DNA of 39,753 bases from Actinomycetota bacterium (GTDB taxonomy: Bacteria > Actinomycetota > Actinomycetes > Nanopelagicales > Nanopelagicaceae), in contig JACSDF010000015.1 of NCBI GenBank assembly GCA_015660815.1, positions 1 through 39,753 on the forward strand, in the 5' to 3' direction. Shown in pieces: positions 26,113 through 34,539 of this stretch. The notes under the pieces are model-generated. The model saw only the letters and a program-made list of their open reading frames with translations, had not been told where the DNA came from and did not search any database. A program made the position numbers and the translations under genes. Positions within the stretch are counted from its first letter, which is position 1, and each line of letters opens with the position of its first letter.

Positions 26113-27537
26113 CTATGCCCCAAGATTGGTCATTACATGCTTAATCCGCGTGTAATCTTCAAAACCATACGCAGATAAATCCTTGCCATATCCTGAACGC
26201 TTAAAGCCACCATGCGGCATCTCTGCGACAACTGGGATATGGGTATTAATCCACACGCAGCCAAAGTCGAATGCCTTGGCCATACGCATCGCACGGCCAT
26301 GATCCTTAGTCCAGATACTGGAGGCTAAACCGTAATCAACTCCATTTGCCATGACTACCGCTTCAGCCTCATCACTAAAACTCTGCACAGTAATAACGGG
26401 ACCGAAGATTTCATTTTGGATCATCTCATCATCTTGACGAAGGCCGGCGACAACGGTTGCTGGGAAGAAGAAGCCTGGGCGATCTAGTGCACTTCCTCCG
26501 CTCATGACGCTGGCATGGGCTGGGACGCGATCAAGGAAGCCTGAAACTCTTGCTAATTGATTAGCATTATTTACAGGACCTAAGAAGACATCCTCATCTG
26601 GGGCACCAATGGCGATTGACTTTGCTTGGGCGCTCAAAAGTGCAACGAAATTTTCGTAGACGGTGTCTTGAACAATCACGCGAGTTGCGGCAGTGCAGTC
26701 TTGGCCAGCGTTGAAATATCCTGCAATCGCAATTGCCTCTGCTGCGGCCTCTAAGTCGGCGTCGGCAAAGACGACGACAGGAGCTTTTCCACCTAACTCT
26801 AAATGAACACGCTTAAGTTGGGTCGCTGCCGATTGAGCAACTTGAATTCCTGCTCCAACGGAGCCAGTGATTGAAACCATGTCTGGGCGTTTATGTTCTA
26901 CAAGGGAGCGTCCAGTTTCGCGCTCGCCACAGACCACGTTAAAGACTCCGTCAGGTAAAAACTCGGACATCAGTGATGCCATCCAAACCGTTGAAGCAGG
27001 TGTCGTATCACTTGGCTTCAAGACAACGGTGTTGCCCGCTGCTATCGCTGGTGCCCATTTCCACACGGCCATCATCATTGGATAGTTCCATGGAGTTACT
27101 TGACCAATAACACCTACAGGTTCGCGGCGAATCATCGACGTCATACCTGGCATGTATTCGCCGGCAGATTTACCTTCAAGATTTCTTGCAGCCCCTGCGA
27201 AGAATCGAATTTGATCGACCATTGGCGGAACTTCTTCCGTTGTAGTCAATGAAATTGGCTTACCTGTATTTCGGCATTCAATTGCAATTACTTCGCTCTG
27301 GCGATCTTCAATTGCATCTGCAATCTTTAACAGTGCGCGCTGTCGTTGCGATGGGGTTGAGTCGCGCCATCCCGGAAACGCATCACTTGCGGCTCTAAAT
27401 GCCGCATCGATATCGGCTGCGTTTGATTTCGGCGCAGTTGCATATGCCTGACCTGTTGATGGATTTATAAGTGAGCTAGTTTCACCGGACGTACTGTCTA
27501 CGGCGCTGCCATTAATGAAGTTCGTTAACTTTTCCAT
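26113..27537 (-). CDS. Aldehyde dehydrogenase, probably gamma-aminobutyraldehyde dehydrogenase
   Basis: This is a 474-residue NAD-dependent aldehyde dehydrogenase with the oxyanion/cofactor block TPWNYPMMMAVWKWAPAIAAG, catalytic Glu247 in LELGGK and catalytic Cys281 in NAGQDCTAATR. Length and the GQDC context resemble PatD/PuuC-type enzymes that oxidise 4-aminobutanal to GABA. The ATG at 27537 (M-E-K-L) starts at the family N-terminus; an ATG eight codons upstream (27561) is an alternative with no better ribosome site. It leads the potDABC and amine-oxidase genes, supporting a polyamine-degradation role. Confidence 0.88.
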   Translation of the reverse strand: MEKLTNFINGSAVDSTSGETSSLINPSTGQAYATAPKSNAADIDAAFRAASDAFPGWRDSTPSQRQRALLKIADAIEDRQSEVIAIECRNTGKPISLTTTEEVPPMVDQIRFFAGAARNLEGKSAGEYMPGMTSMIRREPVGVIGQVTPWNYPMMMAVWKWAPAIAAGNTVVLKPSDTTPASTVWMASLMSEFLPDGVFNVVCGERETGRSLVEHKRPDMVSITGSVGAGIQVAQSAATQLKRVHLELGGKAPVVVFADADLEAAAEAIAIAGYFNAGQDCTAATRVIVQDTVYENFVALLSAQAKSIAIGAPDEDVFLGPVNNANQLARVSGFLDRVPAHASVMSGGSALDRPGFFFPATVVAGLRQDDEMIQNEIFGPVITVQSFSDEAEAVVMANGVDYGLASSIWTKDHGRAMRMAKAFDFGCVWINTHIPVVAEMPHGGFKRSGYGKDLSAYGFEDYTRIKHVMTNLGA

Positions 27538-27570
27538 GGGGTTGAGCCTACCAACTGCCATAAAAGGTAA

Positions 27571-28692
27571 CTAGTCGGACCGAGTTTTTTCAGCGGCTGC
27601 TAACTGTCCACACGCACCATCGATTTCTCGGCCCCGAGTATCCCGAACCGTCACGGGAACCCCATAACTTTCCAAGATACGAACGAACTCGGCCTCATCT
27701 TCGCGGCGAGATGCGGTCCACTTCGAACCTGGGGTTGGATTGAGCGGAATCAAATTCACGTGAGCGTTGCGGTTCTTAAGAAGTCGGCCGAGTAAATCTG
27801 AGCGCCATGATTGATCATTGATGTCACGAATCAGGGCATATTCAATGGAATATCGACGCCCAGTACGTTTTTCATATTTATCGGCGGCGGCTAAAACCTC
27901 TTTAATATTCCACCGCGAATTAATCGGCACTAAGGTATCTCGAAGCTCGTCATCTGGGGTATGCAGCGAGACGGCCAAAGTTAGGGCTAAACCCTCTTCA
28001 GTAAGTTTTTCAATTCCATTGACGAGCCCTACCGTTGAAACTGTGACAGAGCGCGCACTGATTCCTAGACCATCTGGATTTGGATCGGTGATATTTCGCA
28101 CCGAACGCATCACTGCGTTGTAGTTAGCCAGTGGTTCTCCCATTCCCATAAAAACTATATTCGAAAGACGGGTTGGACCACCGGGAAGTTCGCCGTTTTC
28201 ACATGCTCGGGCGGCGGCAACTATCTGCTCGGTGATTTCGCCCGCACTTAAATTTCGGGTTAATCCAGCCTGACCCGTCGCACAAAAAGGACAGTTCATT
28301 CCACACCCGGCTTGGGATGAGATGCAGACCGTTACGCGATCGGTATAACGCATTAAAACACTTTCAACTAATACACCGTCGTGTAACTTCCACAAATCTT
28401 TACGTGTCATACCGTCATCGCACGATACTGATCGAACTAATTCAATAAGTTTTGGCGTTAACTGATCGGCGATACTTTGGCGCATATCAGCTGGGATATC
28501 ACTCCACGTTTGGGGATCATCGGATAGATGAGAAAAATAATGCGTTGCAACTTGTGTAGCACGAAATGCCGGCAAGCCCATTGATTTAGCAATATCGCGC
28601 CGTTCATCAGGGGTGTAATCAGCTAAATGCTTAGGTACTTTTTTGCGCTGGACTGGCTCATCGAAAACTAATTTAATCTCTGGAGTACTCAT
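27571..28692 (-). CDS. rlmN: 23S rRNA (adenine2503-C2)/tRNA methyltransferase
   Basis: RlmN is a radical-SAM enzyme that methylates C2 of A2503 in 23S rRNA and A37 in some tRNAs. The protein has the cluster motif CxxxCxxC at residues 130, 134 and 137 ([12 protein letters not shown]), the GMGEPLANY block, SLHT and the C-terminal cysteine in IDGACGQL. The start at 28692 is chosen because this ATG overlaps the cdsA stop as ATGA; an ATG six codons upstream is inside cdsA. In actinobacteria rlmN normally lies between cdsA and dxr; here about 9.6 kb of metabolic genes separate it from dxr. Confidence 0.96.
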   Translation of the reverse strand: MSTPEIKLVFDEPVQRKKVPKHLADYTPDERRDIAKSMGLPAFRATQVATHYFSHLSDDPQTWSDIPADMRQSIADQLTPKLIELVRSVSCDDGMTRKDLWKLHDGVLVESVLMRYTDRVTVCISSQAGCGMNCPFCATGQAGLTRNLSAGEITEQIVAAARACENGELPGGPTRLSNIVFMGMGEPLANYNAVMRSVRNITDPNPDGLGISARSVTVSTVGLVNGIEKLTEEGLALTLAVSLHTPDDELRDTLVPINSRWNIKEVLAAADKYEKRTGRRYSIEYALIRDINDQSWRSDLLGRLLKNRNAHVNLIPLNPTPGSKWTASRREDEAEFVRILESYGVPVTVRDTRGREIDGACGQLAAAEKTRSD

Positions 28693-29456
28693 AACCAGTT
28701 TTTCACACATTCAAGTGCTAGCCACAGGGCCGGCGCAGAAATCAAAACTGAATCTAAACGATCCAGCATTCCGCCGTGACCGGGCAGAAGCGTTCCCATA
28801 TCCTTGAGCGCTAAATCGCGCTTCATTGCACTTTCAATAAGATCACCGCAGGTTGCAGTAAAGACAATCATTAATCCCACTACTGCGCCGATCCACCATT
28901 TCATATCCATGATGTAATAAAAAGCCAGCGTTCCACCGATGACGGTAAAGATGAGGGATCCGATCAATCCCTCCCAACTCTTTCTTGGCGAGATTTTAGG
29001 TGCTAATGGATGCTTACCGAAAAGAACTCCGACGATGTAACCAAAAGTATCGTTACACGAAACTAAAACCACAAAGGTCATGACGCGCTCAAGGCCAGTA
29101 TCTGGGCGAGCAAGAAGTATGAGAAAACCACCTAAAAATGGCAAGTAAAGAAGTGAAAATGTTGTAGCCGTTGCGCTAGCGACAAAGCCTTCTGGGCCTC
29201 TGGTCAAAAGTTGTATCAGCAGTACTGGTATGGCTATCGCAGTGGCGATAGCAAGACCTGCGACTCCCCCGTTCCATGTAGCGTACGAAAGTGCAATTGA
29301 TGCGATTACTAGTGCTCTCAGTGATAAATAAGTGCCCCGAACTTTAAAAGCTCTAACGATTTCGCGAATACCTAAAAGCACGGCGACGGCTACAACTACC
29401 GCAAAGATTTCGCGTTGGTAGGCCAAAGCAAACCAAATTAGGGCAATCAGTGACAA
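28689..29456 (-). CDS. cdsA: Phosphatidate cytidylyltransferase, N-terminus uncertain
   Basis: CdsA makes CDP-diacylglycerol, the precursor of phospholipid head-group synthesis. The membrane protein has about eight hydrophobic segments and the C-terminal CDP-alcohol signature with [25 protein letters not shown] (spanning about residues 212-236), as well as [10 protein letters not shown]. The only conventional start is TTG at 29456, which lacks a ribosome site. The same frame stays open upstream to 29492 and encodes [11 protein letters not shown], which looks like the normal CdsA N-terminus, but no ATG, GTG or TTG occurs there. The true start appears to be lost or unconventional. Confidence 0.9.
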   Translation of the reverse strand: MSLIALIWFALAYQREIFAVVVAVAVLLGIREIVRAFKVRGTYLSLRALVIASIALSYATWNGGVAGLAIATAIAIPVLLIQLLTRGPEGFVASATATTFSLLYLPFLGGFLILLARPDTGLERVMTFVVLVSCNDTFGYIVGVLFGKHPLAPKISPRKSWEGLIGSLIFTVIGGTLAFYYIMDMKWWIGAVVGLMIVFTATCGDLIESAMKRDLALKDMGTLLPGHGGMLDRLDSVLISAPALWLALECVKNWL

Positions 29457-30040
29457 AGAGACGGCAATTGATGGCAGGAGATTTCGAGGAGTTCAGCCTC
29501 CTTGTGCTTAAAAAGCTCGTCGACTTTAGCCACATGATCTGATGTAATTTTTTCCAACTCTTTTTCTCCGCGTGCAACATCATCTTTGCCGACGTCGCCA
29601 TCTTTTTCCATTTTTTCAATCGCCTCTTTTGCAGCTCGGCGAATATTGCGCATAGAAATCTTTGAGTCTTCGGCCTTGCTTTTTACAAGCTTGATGTACT
29701 CCTTGCGTCGCTCTTCAGTGAGCTGAGGAAAATTGATTCGGATAAGAACGCCATCGCTCGAGGGGTTGACCCCTAAATCCGAATCACGTATCGCCTTTTC
29801 AATATTTAACATAGCGCTCTTATCAAATGGGGCAATCGTTGCTAAACGCGCCTCTGGTACTTGAATAGATGCCAGTTGAGAGAGCGCGGTATAAGTACCG
29901 TAGTAATCGACCATAATTTTATTAAAAAGCGATGGATGCGCACGACCCGTACGGATAGATGCAAAGTCATCTTTGGCAACCTCTACCGCTTTACTCATCT
30001 TCGTGTCGGCATCCTTAAGGACGCTTGCTACATCTGACAT
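29447..30040 (-). CDS. frr: Ribosome recycling factor, with an abnormal C-terminus
   Basis: RRF splits post-termination ribosomes with EF-G. Residues 1 to about 187 match the family from MSDVASVLKDADTKMSKAVE through IRTGRAHPSLF, the VPEARLATIAPFDK block and the final HKEAELLEI. Family members end at about this point (near 185 residues), whereas this frame runs on for [10 protein letters not shown] into the cdsA coding region. The ATG has AGAAGGAG at good spacing. The extra tail and the missing cdsA start suggest that the intervening bases have been lost. Confidence 0.93.
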   Translation of the reverse strand: MSDVASVLKDADTKMSKAVEVAKDDFASIRTGRAHPSLFNKIMVDYYGTYTALSQLASIQVPEARLATIAPFDKSAMLNIEKAIRDSDLGVNPSSDGVLIRINFPQLTEERRKEYIKLVKSKAEDSKISMRNIRRAAKEAIEKMEKDGDVGKDDVARGEKELEKITSDHVAKVDELFKHKEAELLEISCHQLPSLCH

Positions 30041-30104
30041 CGTTGCTCCTTCTAAAGGTGGATCTAAATATCTGGTGGCCGCCTGAAACCGCTGATGGCG
30101 ATTG

Positions 30105-30132
30105 TATATTACGAAAAGTGATTTATATTACG
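30105..30132. repeat. Direct repeat TATATTACG in the divergent frr/porC intergenic region
   Basis: TATATTACG occurs at 30105-30113 and again at 30124-30132, a 19-base period that would put both copies on nearly the same face of the helix. The region drives frr leftwards and the por operon rightwards, so a regulator site is plausible. A second AT-rich tract (30151-30170) separates the repeats from the por promoter. Confidence 0.35.
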
Positions 30133-30170
30133 TGCCCAAAAATAAGCGTAAATCAAGGGTTTTTTTCAAA

Positions 30171-30199
30171 TTGGCGCTGGCACTCACGACAAGTATTCA
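30171..30199 (+). promoter_or_regulatory. Candidate promoter of the por operon
   Basis: TTGGCG (30171-30176) and TATTCA (30194-30199) are separated by 17 bases, about 55 bases upstream of the porC start, whose ribosome site GGAGAGG lies at 30243-30249. Predicted by eye from consensus and spacing. Confidence 0.45.
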
Positions 30200-30254
30200 A
30201 TCCGTGATGCGCGAGGAGTAGTTTTTGTGTTGTAACTGCGACGGAGAGGTCCAT

Positions 30255-30824
30255 ATGTTTCAAGTGCGTATCCATGGCCGCGGTGGCCAAGGAGTGGTGA
30301 CTGCAGCCGAACTCCTGGCGCAATCTGCATTTGATGAGAAGCGCTTCGCGCAAGCTTTTCCGAGTTTTGGATCTGAGCGCACCGGCGCACCCGTTGTATC
30401 TTTTTGTCGGATCGCCGATTTCGAAATCCGTGTCCGCGAACCAATTATGTTTCCAGATGCAATTATCATTCAAGATTCAACGCTTCTGAAACAAATTGAT
30501 GTTTTTGCCGGCTTAAAAAGCGATGGCTACGCCCTTATTAATTCCACACGCACTTTTGAACAGTTAGGAATTGCAGAGATTGCAGACAACCACCCTCGTT
30601 TTATTACCGTACCGGCTACTGCGATGGCGATGGAGCATTTAGGTCGACCAGTTCCAAATGCCGTTTTGCTTGGCGCTTTTGCTGCGTTAACCAAAGTAAT
30701 TTCACTGCACTCGGTAACCGATGCAATCAATGAAAAATTTAAACCAAAAATCGCAGCCTCTAACTGTGCCGCAGCAACGGCTGCATATGAATATGTCTTA
30801 GCGATGGTGCCCGCAGATGCTTAG
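30255..30824 (+). CDS. porC: Pyruvate/2-oxoacid:ferredoxin oxidoreductase gamma subunit
   Basis: This 189-residue gamma subunit has the typical N-terminal IHGRGGQGVVTAAELLA (residues 6-22) and the SFGSERTGAPV block, both hallmarks of the family. The start at 30255 is chosen over an upstream ATG at 30225 because it follows GGAGAGG at five bases and begins exactly at the family N-terminus. It is the first gene of a tightly packed rightward operon and overlaps porA by eight bases. The enzyme oxidises a 2-oxoacid to acyl-CoA and CO2, passing electrons to ferredoxin. Confidence 0.92.
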   Translation: MFQVRIHGRGGQGVVTAAELLAQSAFDEKRFAQAFPSFGSERTGAPVVSFCRIADFEIRVREPIMFPDAIIIQDSTLLKQIDVFAGLKSDGYALINSTRTFEQLGIAEIADNHPRFITVPATAMAMEHLGRPVPNAVLLGAFAALTKVISLHSVTDAINEKFKPKIAASNCAAATAAYEYVLAMVPADA

Positions 30825-31998
30825 ACAAGTTGAGGGCTCTAAAGCCGTTGCCGATACCGTAGCTGCCTGCCGTCCACAAGTAATTTGTGCCTACCCAATT
30901 TCGCCCCAAACCCATATCGTCGAAGGCTTAAGTCAACTCGTTAAAAATGGCTCACTTGAGGGCTGCGAGTTTATAAACGTTGAATCTGAATTTGCCGCAA
31001 TGTCAGTGGCCATCGGTGCTAGCGCAACCGGCGCGCGCACATATACGGCCACGGCCAGTCAAGGACTTCTCTATATGGTTGAGGCGGTCTATAACGCATC
31101 AGGGCTAGGTCTTCCAATCGTTATGACCGTTGCAAATCGCGCGATTGGTGCGCCGATAAATATTTGGAATGACCATAGCGATTCAATGTCACAACGTGAT
31201 AGTGGCTGGATTCAGATTTATGCCGAAACTAATCAGGAAGCGGCAGATCTGCATGTTCAAGCCTTTAAAATCGCCGAGGATCTCTCGCTTCCCGTTATGG
31301 TCTGCATGGATGGATTTATTCTCACCCATGCATATGAGCGCGTTGATGTGCCGGAACAGGTTCAAGTAGATAAGTTTTTACCGGCCTTTGTGCCGCGCCA
31401 AGTTTTAGATCCAAATAATCCTGTATCAATCGGTGCGATGGTCGGGCCAGAGGCATTCACCGAAGTTAAGTACATGGCACATATGAAAAACCAACTTGCG
31501 TTAGATGTAATCCCTAAAGTTGCAAAGGATTTTCAAGAGGTTTTTGGTCGCAGTTCAGGTGGTTTAGTACGTGGCTACAAACTCGATGGCGCGGACACGG
31601 TCGTCATAGCTCTGGGATCAATTCTTGGAACAATTAAAGATGTTGTCGATGAAATGGTCGCCGCAGATATCGCTATCGGAGTTCTTGGAATAATCGCATT
31701 CAGACCATTTCCAACCGAGGCTGTGCGCGAAGCGTTATCAAAGGCAAAACGCGTCATTCTGGAAAAGGCGTTCCAAGTTGGTATCGGTGGAATCGTCATT
31801 GAAAATGTTCGCACCAGTCTGCGCGGAAGTTCAATCAAGGATTACACGGTTATTGCCGGACTTGGCGGGCGGCCAATTACTAAAGATTCGCTGAGAACAT
31901 ATTTGGATCGCGCATGCGTTGATGGAGTCGAAGAGTTAACCTTTCTAGACCTCGATCAAGAGTTAGCAGATAGCGAAATTTTGCGAGAGGTGTGGTGA
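30817..31998 (+). CDS. porA: Pyruvate/2-oxoacid:ferredoxin oxidoreductase alpha subunit
   Basis: This 393-residue alpha subunit has the family blocks AYPISPQTHIVEGL (residues 26-39), VESEFAAMSVAIGA, TATASQGLLYMVEAVYNASG and IWNDHSDSMSQRDSGW, and a C-terminal domain with VIALGSILGTIKD. Together with the beta subunit it forms the TPP-binding active site. The PorA-type sequence favours pyruvate over 2-oxoglutarate, but the substrate is inferred. Full family length. Confidence 0.92.
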   Translation: MLRQVEGSKAVADTVAACRPQVICAYPISPQTHIVEGLSQLVKNGSLEGCEFINVESEFAAMSVAIGASATGARTYTATASQGLLYMVEAVYNASGLGLPIVMTVANRAIGAPINIWNDHSDSMSQRDSGWIQIYAETNQEAADLHVQAFKIAEDLSLPVMVCMDGFILTHAYERVDVPEQVQVDKFLPAFVPRQVLDPNNPVSIGAMVGPEAFTEVKYMAHMKNQLALDVIPKVAKDFQEVFGRSSGGLVRGYKLDGADTVVIALGSILGTIKDVVDEMVAADIAIGVLGIIAFRPFPTEAVREALSKAKRVILEKAFQVGIGGIVIENVRTSLRGSSIKDYTVIAGLGGRPITKDSLRTYLDRACVDGVEELTFLDLDQELADSEILREVW

Positions 31999-32002
31999 GC
32001 AG

Positions 32003-33010
32003 ATGTCAACAACACCAATAAAGTTTTATCAAGTAGGAAGTTTTGCTATCGGCAATCGATTGTTATCGGCTGAAGATCGCTCGATTCAATCCGATCCTGA
32101 CCGCACTAATGCCCTGACTTCTGGCCATCGCGCCTGCCAGGGCTGTGGCGAAGCGCTAGGCGCACGATATGCATTAGATGCTGCCATGCGTGCAACCGAT
32201 GACAAGATAATCGCAGTTAATGCAACGGGCTGTTTAGAGGTTTTCTCAACTCCATATCCTGAATCATCATGGAGAATCGCATGGGTGCACTCACTCTTTG
32301 GAAACGCTCCAGCAGTTGCAACGGGTGTTGCTGCAGCGCTTAAAGCCCAAGGCAAAAGCGATATTCGCGTTATCGGCCAAGGTGGCGATGGTGCAACGGT
32401 AGATATTGGATTCGGCGCACTCTCTGGAATGTTCGAGCGAAATGACGACGTCTTGTACATCTGTTATGACAATGAGGCTTACATGAATACTGGTGTTCAG
32501 CGATCGGGTGCAACTCCCCCAGCCGCGCGCACGGCCACGACGCAAGCCGTTGGTGATAATCCTGGAAATGTTTTCGGTCAAGGGAAAAACCTTCCGCGTA
32601 TCGCTATGGCACATGAAATCCCATATGTTGCAACGGCAACCGTTGCAGATTTGCGCGATCTAGAGGCGAAAGTAATTAAAGCGATGTCCTTTCGAGGCGC
32701 GCGCTACATACATGTCTTAGTGCCATGTCCACTAGGTTGGGGTTCAGAATCCTGTGACACAATCAAAATTGCTCGCCTTGCCACTCAATCAGGTCTGTTT
32801 CCGGTCTTTGAGGCCGAATCCGGCGAAGTAACGTCATCGACGCCAATTCGACACCGTGTAAAAGTAGAAGAGTATTTAAAACTACAGGTTAGATATTCAC
32901 ATTTATTTTCGCCAAACCGACGCGATGATGTAATCAATCAACTACAGGCAACGGCCGATAAAAATATTTCCCGTTACAACCTAATCTCAACTGAAAGTTC
33001 GAGTATCTAA
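32003..33010 (+). CDS. porB: Pyruvate/2-oxoacid:ferredoxin oxidoreductase beta subunit
   Basis: This 335-residue beta subunit has the TPP motif GDGATVDIGFGALSG followed by the N-containing stretch ICYDNEAYMNTG, and cysteines placed to bind one 4Fe-4S cluster: CQGCGEA, NATGCLE and VPCPLGWG. The MNTGVQRSGATP block is the PorB hallmark. It overlaps the next gene by one base (TAATG). The polypeptide appears complete, so the catalytic alpha-beta-gamma core of the enzyme is intact. Confidence 0.93.
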   Translation: MSTTPIKFYQVGSFAIGNRLLSAEDRSIQSDPDRTNALTSGHRACQGCGEALGARYALDAAMRATDDKIIAVNATGCLEVFSTPYPESSWRIAWVHSLFGNAPAVATGVAAALKAQGKSDIRVIGQGGDGATVDIGFGALSGMFERNDDVLYICYDNEAYMNTGVQRSGATPPAARTATTQAVGDNPGNVFGQGKNLPRIAMAHEIPYVATATVADLRDLEAKVIKAMSFRGARYIHVLVPCPLGWGSESCDTIKIARLATQSGLFPVFEAESGEVTSSTPIRHRVKVEEYLKLQVRYSHLFSPNRRDDVINQLQATADKNISRYNLISTESSSI

Positions 33011-34507
33011 TGGAAAAACCATTTGCAATTACGCTCTCTGTTAACTCATCCCTTGCCAACCACACTGGATCCTGGCGTGTAGAAAAACCTGAATACGTCC
33101 ATCGCATGCCTCCATGTAACAACGCCTGCCCTGCCGGTGAAAATATTCAAAACTGGTTATATATCGCCGAAGATGGCGCGTATGAAGCTGCTTGGCGCGC
33201 ATTAATTATTGAAAACCCTTTTCCTGCGATTATGGGCCGTGTCTGTTATCACCCATGCGAAAGTGTTTGTAATCGTGCCCAATTAGATGAGGCCGTTGGC
33301 ATCAACTCGGTCGAGCGCTTCTTAGGCGATCACGCAATTGAAAAAGGTTGGAGCATTCCTGCCCCAACGGTAGAAAGTGGCTTTAAAGTGCTAATTATTG
33401 GCGCTGGTCCCGCAGGATTATCTGCGGCATATCACTTACGCAGAATGGGCCACAGCGTCACGGTTCGCGATGCAACACATGCACCGGGTGGAATGATGCG
33501 TTACGGAATTCCTAAATATCGCCTACCTCGTGAAGTCTTAGATGCGGAAATCAGCCTATATTCCAGCCAGTGAGGCTGCGCGGATATTAGATGCGATAAA
33601 AGTCTTGCATGATGTTGAAGATGGCAATCAGCCATTACTTGGTCGCAAAGTTGTTGTCTACGGCGGCGGTAATACCGCAATGGATGTCGCGCGCACTGCT
33701 AAACGACTTGGCGCTGAAGAAGCGATAATTGTTTATCGCCGAACCCGCGATAAGGCCCCTGCCAATGATGAAGAGATTACTGAGGCTCTTGAAGAGGGCA
33801 TTCTGGTTAAGTGGCTCTCAACCGTTAATCATGTTGATGAAAAAAGCATGCAGATTGAAAAAATGGCGCTAGATGCCGAAGGTTTCCCGCAACCAACTGG
33901 TGAGTTCGAAACTCTTGAAGCCGACTCTTTGATTTTAGCGTTAGGTCAAGAAGTTGATTTTTCTCTGCTAGGAAATAGCGCTGATTTAGATACTAAAGAT
34001 GGCGTGATGCCCGTTGATTCCACAATGATGACAACTCACCCAGGAATTTTTGCCGGCGGAGACATGATTCCAGCAGAGCGCACAGTCACGACTGGCGTTG
34101 GGCACGGTAAAAAAGCTGCGCGAAATATCGATGCCTGGCTGCGCAAAAGCGTTTACGAGAAGATTGATAATAAAGATCTTGTTACGTACGAGCAGCTAAA
34201 TACCTGGTACTACACCGATGCTCCGCACATTGTGCGCGAGCGTTTGGAGGCAACACGTCGAGCTAAGGATTTCTCCGAAGTCGTAAAGGGATTAGATGAG
34301 AGCAACGCCTTGTTTGAGGCACGGCGCTGCATGTCATGTGGCAACTGTTTTGAATGCGATAACTGTTTTGGGGTCTGTCCCGATAACGCCATTATAAAAT
34401 TAGGACCCGGCAAGGGCTTTGAGATTAATTTAGATTACTGTAAAGGCTGCGGAATCTGTGTTTCAGAGTGTCCATCGAGTTCAATCATTATGGTTCCAGA
34501 TAAATAA
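33010..34507 (+). pseudogene. GltD-like FAD/NAD(P) oxidoreductase with ferredoxin domain, disrupted by an internal deletion
   Basis: Two overlapping frames together make one gene. 33010-33573 encodes the N-terminal Fe-S domain (PCNNACP, VCYHPCESVCNR) and the FAD motif LIIGAGPAGLSAAYHL, through GMMRYGIPKYRLPREVLDAEI, then falls out of frame and stops. 33542-34507 resumes with SAYIPASEAARILDAI, the NADPH motif VVYGGGNTAMDVARTAKRLG, the FAD-closing GIFAGGD and two C-terminal 4Fe-4S motifs (CMSCGNC and CKGCGIC types). Family members have roughly 40-45 residues between these parts, including a VFLAVGA strand of the FAD domain. They are absent here. The second frame has its own ATG (33542), so a ferredoxin-bearing fragment could still be made. 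Confidence 0.85.
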
Positions 34508-34517
34508 ACCGTAAAGC

Positions 34518-34539
34518 AAAAAACCTTAGTTGACTAAAG
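34518..34539 (-). terminator. Rho-independent terminator of the rpsB-tsf-pyrH operon
   Basis: On the minus strand CTTTAGT...ACTAAGG forms a 7-pair stem (one wobble, minimal loop) that includes the pyrH stop codon and is followed immediately by six T. It closes the operon at pyrH and lies in the 18-base convergent gap before the por operon end. Confidence 0.6.

Noticed and set aside
28693-28710. Upstream ATG for rlmN
   Set aside because: The six extra codons lie inside the cdsA end and are not conserved in the family; the ATG at 28692 overlaps the cdsA stop as ATGA, the typical coupling in this genome.
30153-30473. Minus-strand open frames covering the start of porC
   Set aside because: They are antisense to a clear oxidoreductase gamma subunit with its own promoter and ribosome site.
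33542-33573. Programmed ribosomal frameshifting joining the two halves of the GltD-like gene
   Set aside because: No slippery heptamer with a downstream structure is evident, and shifting frame would still leave about 40 conserved residues missing, so a deletion explains the data better.
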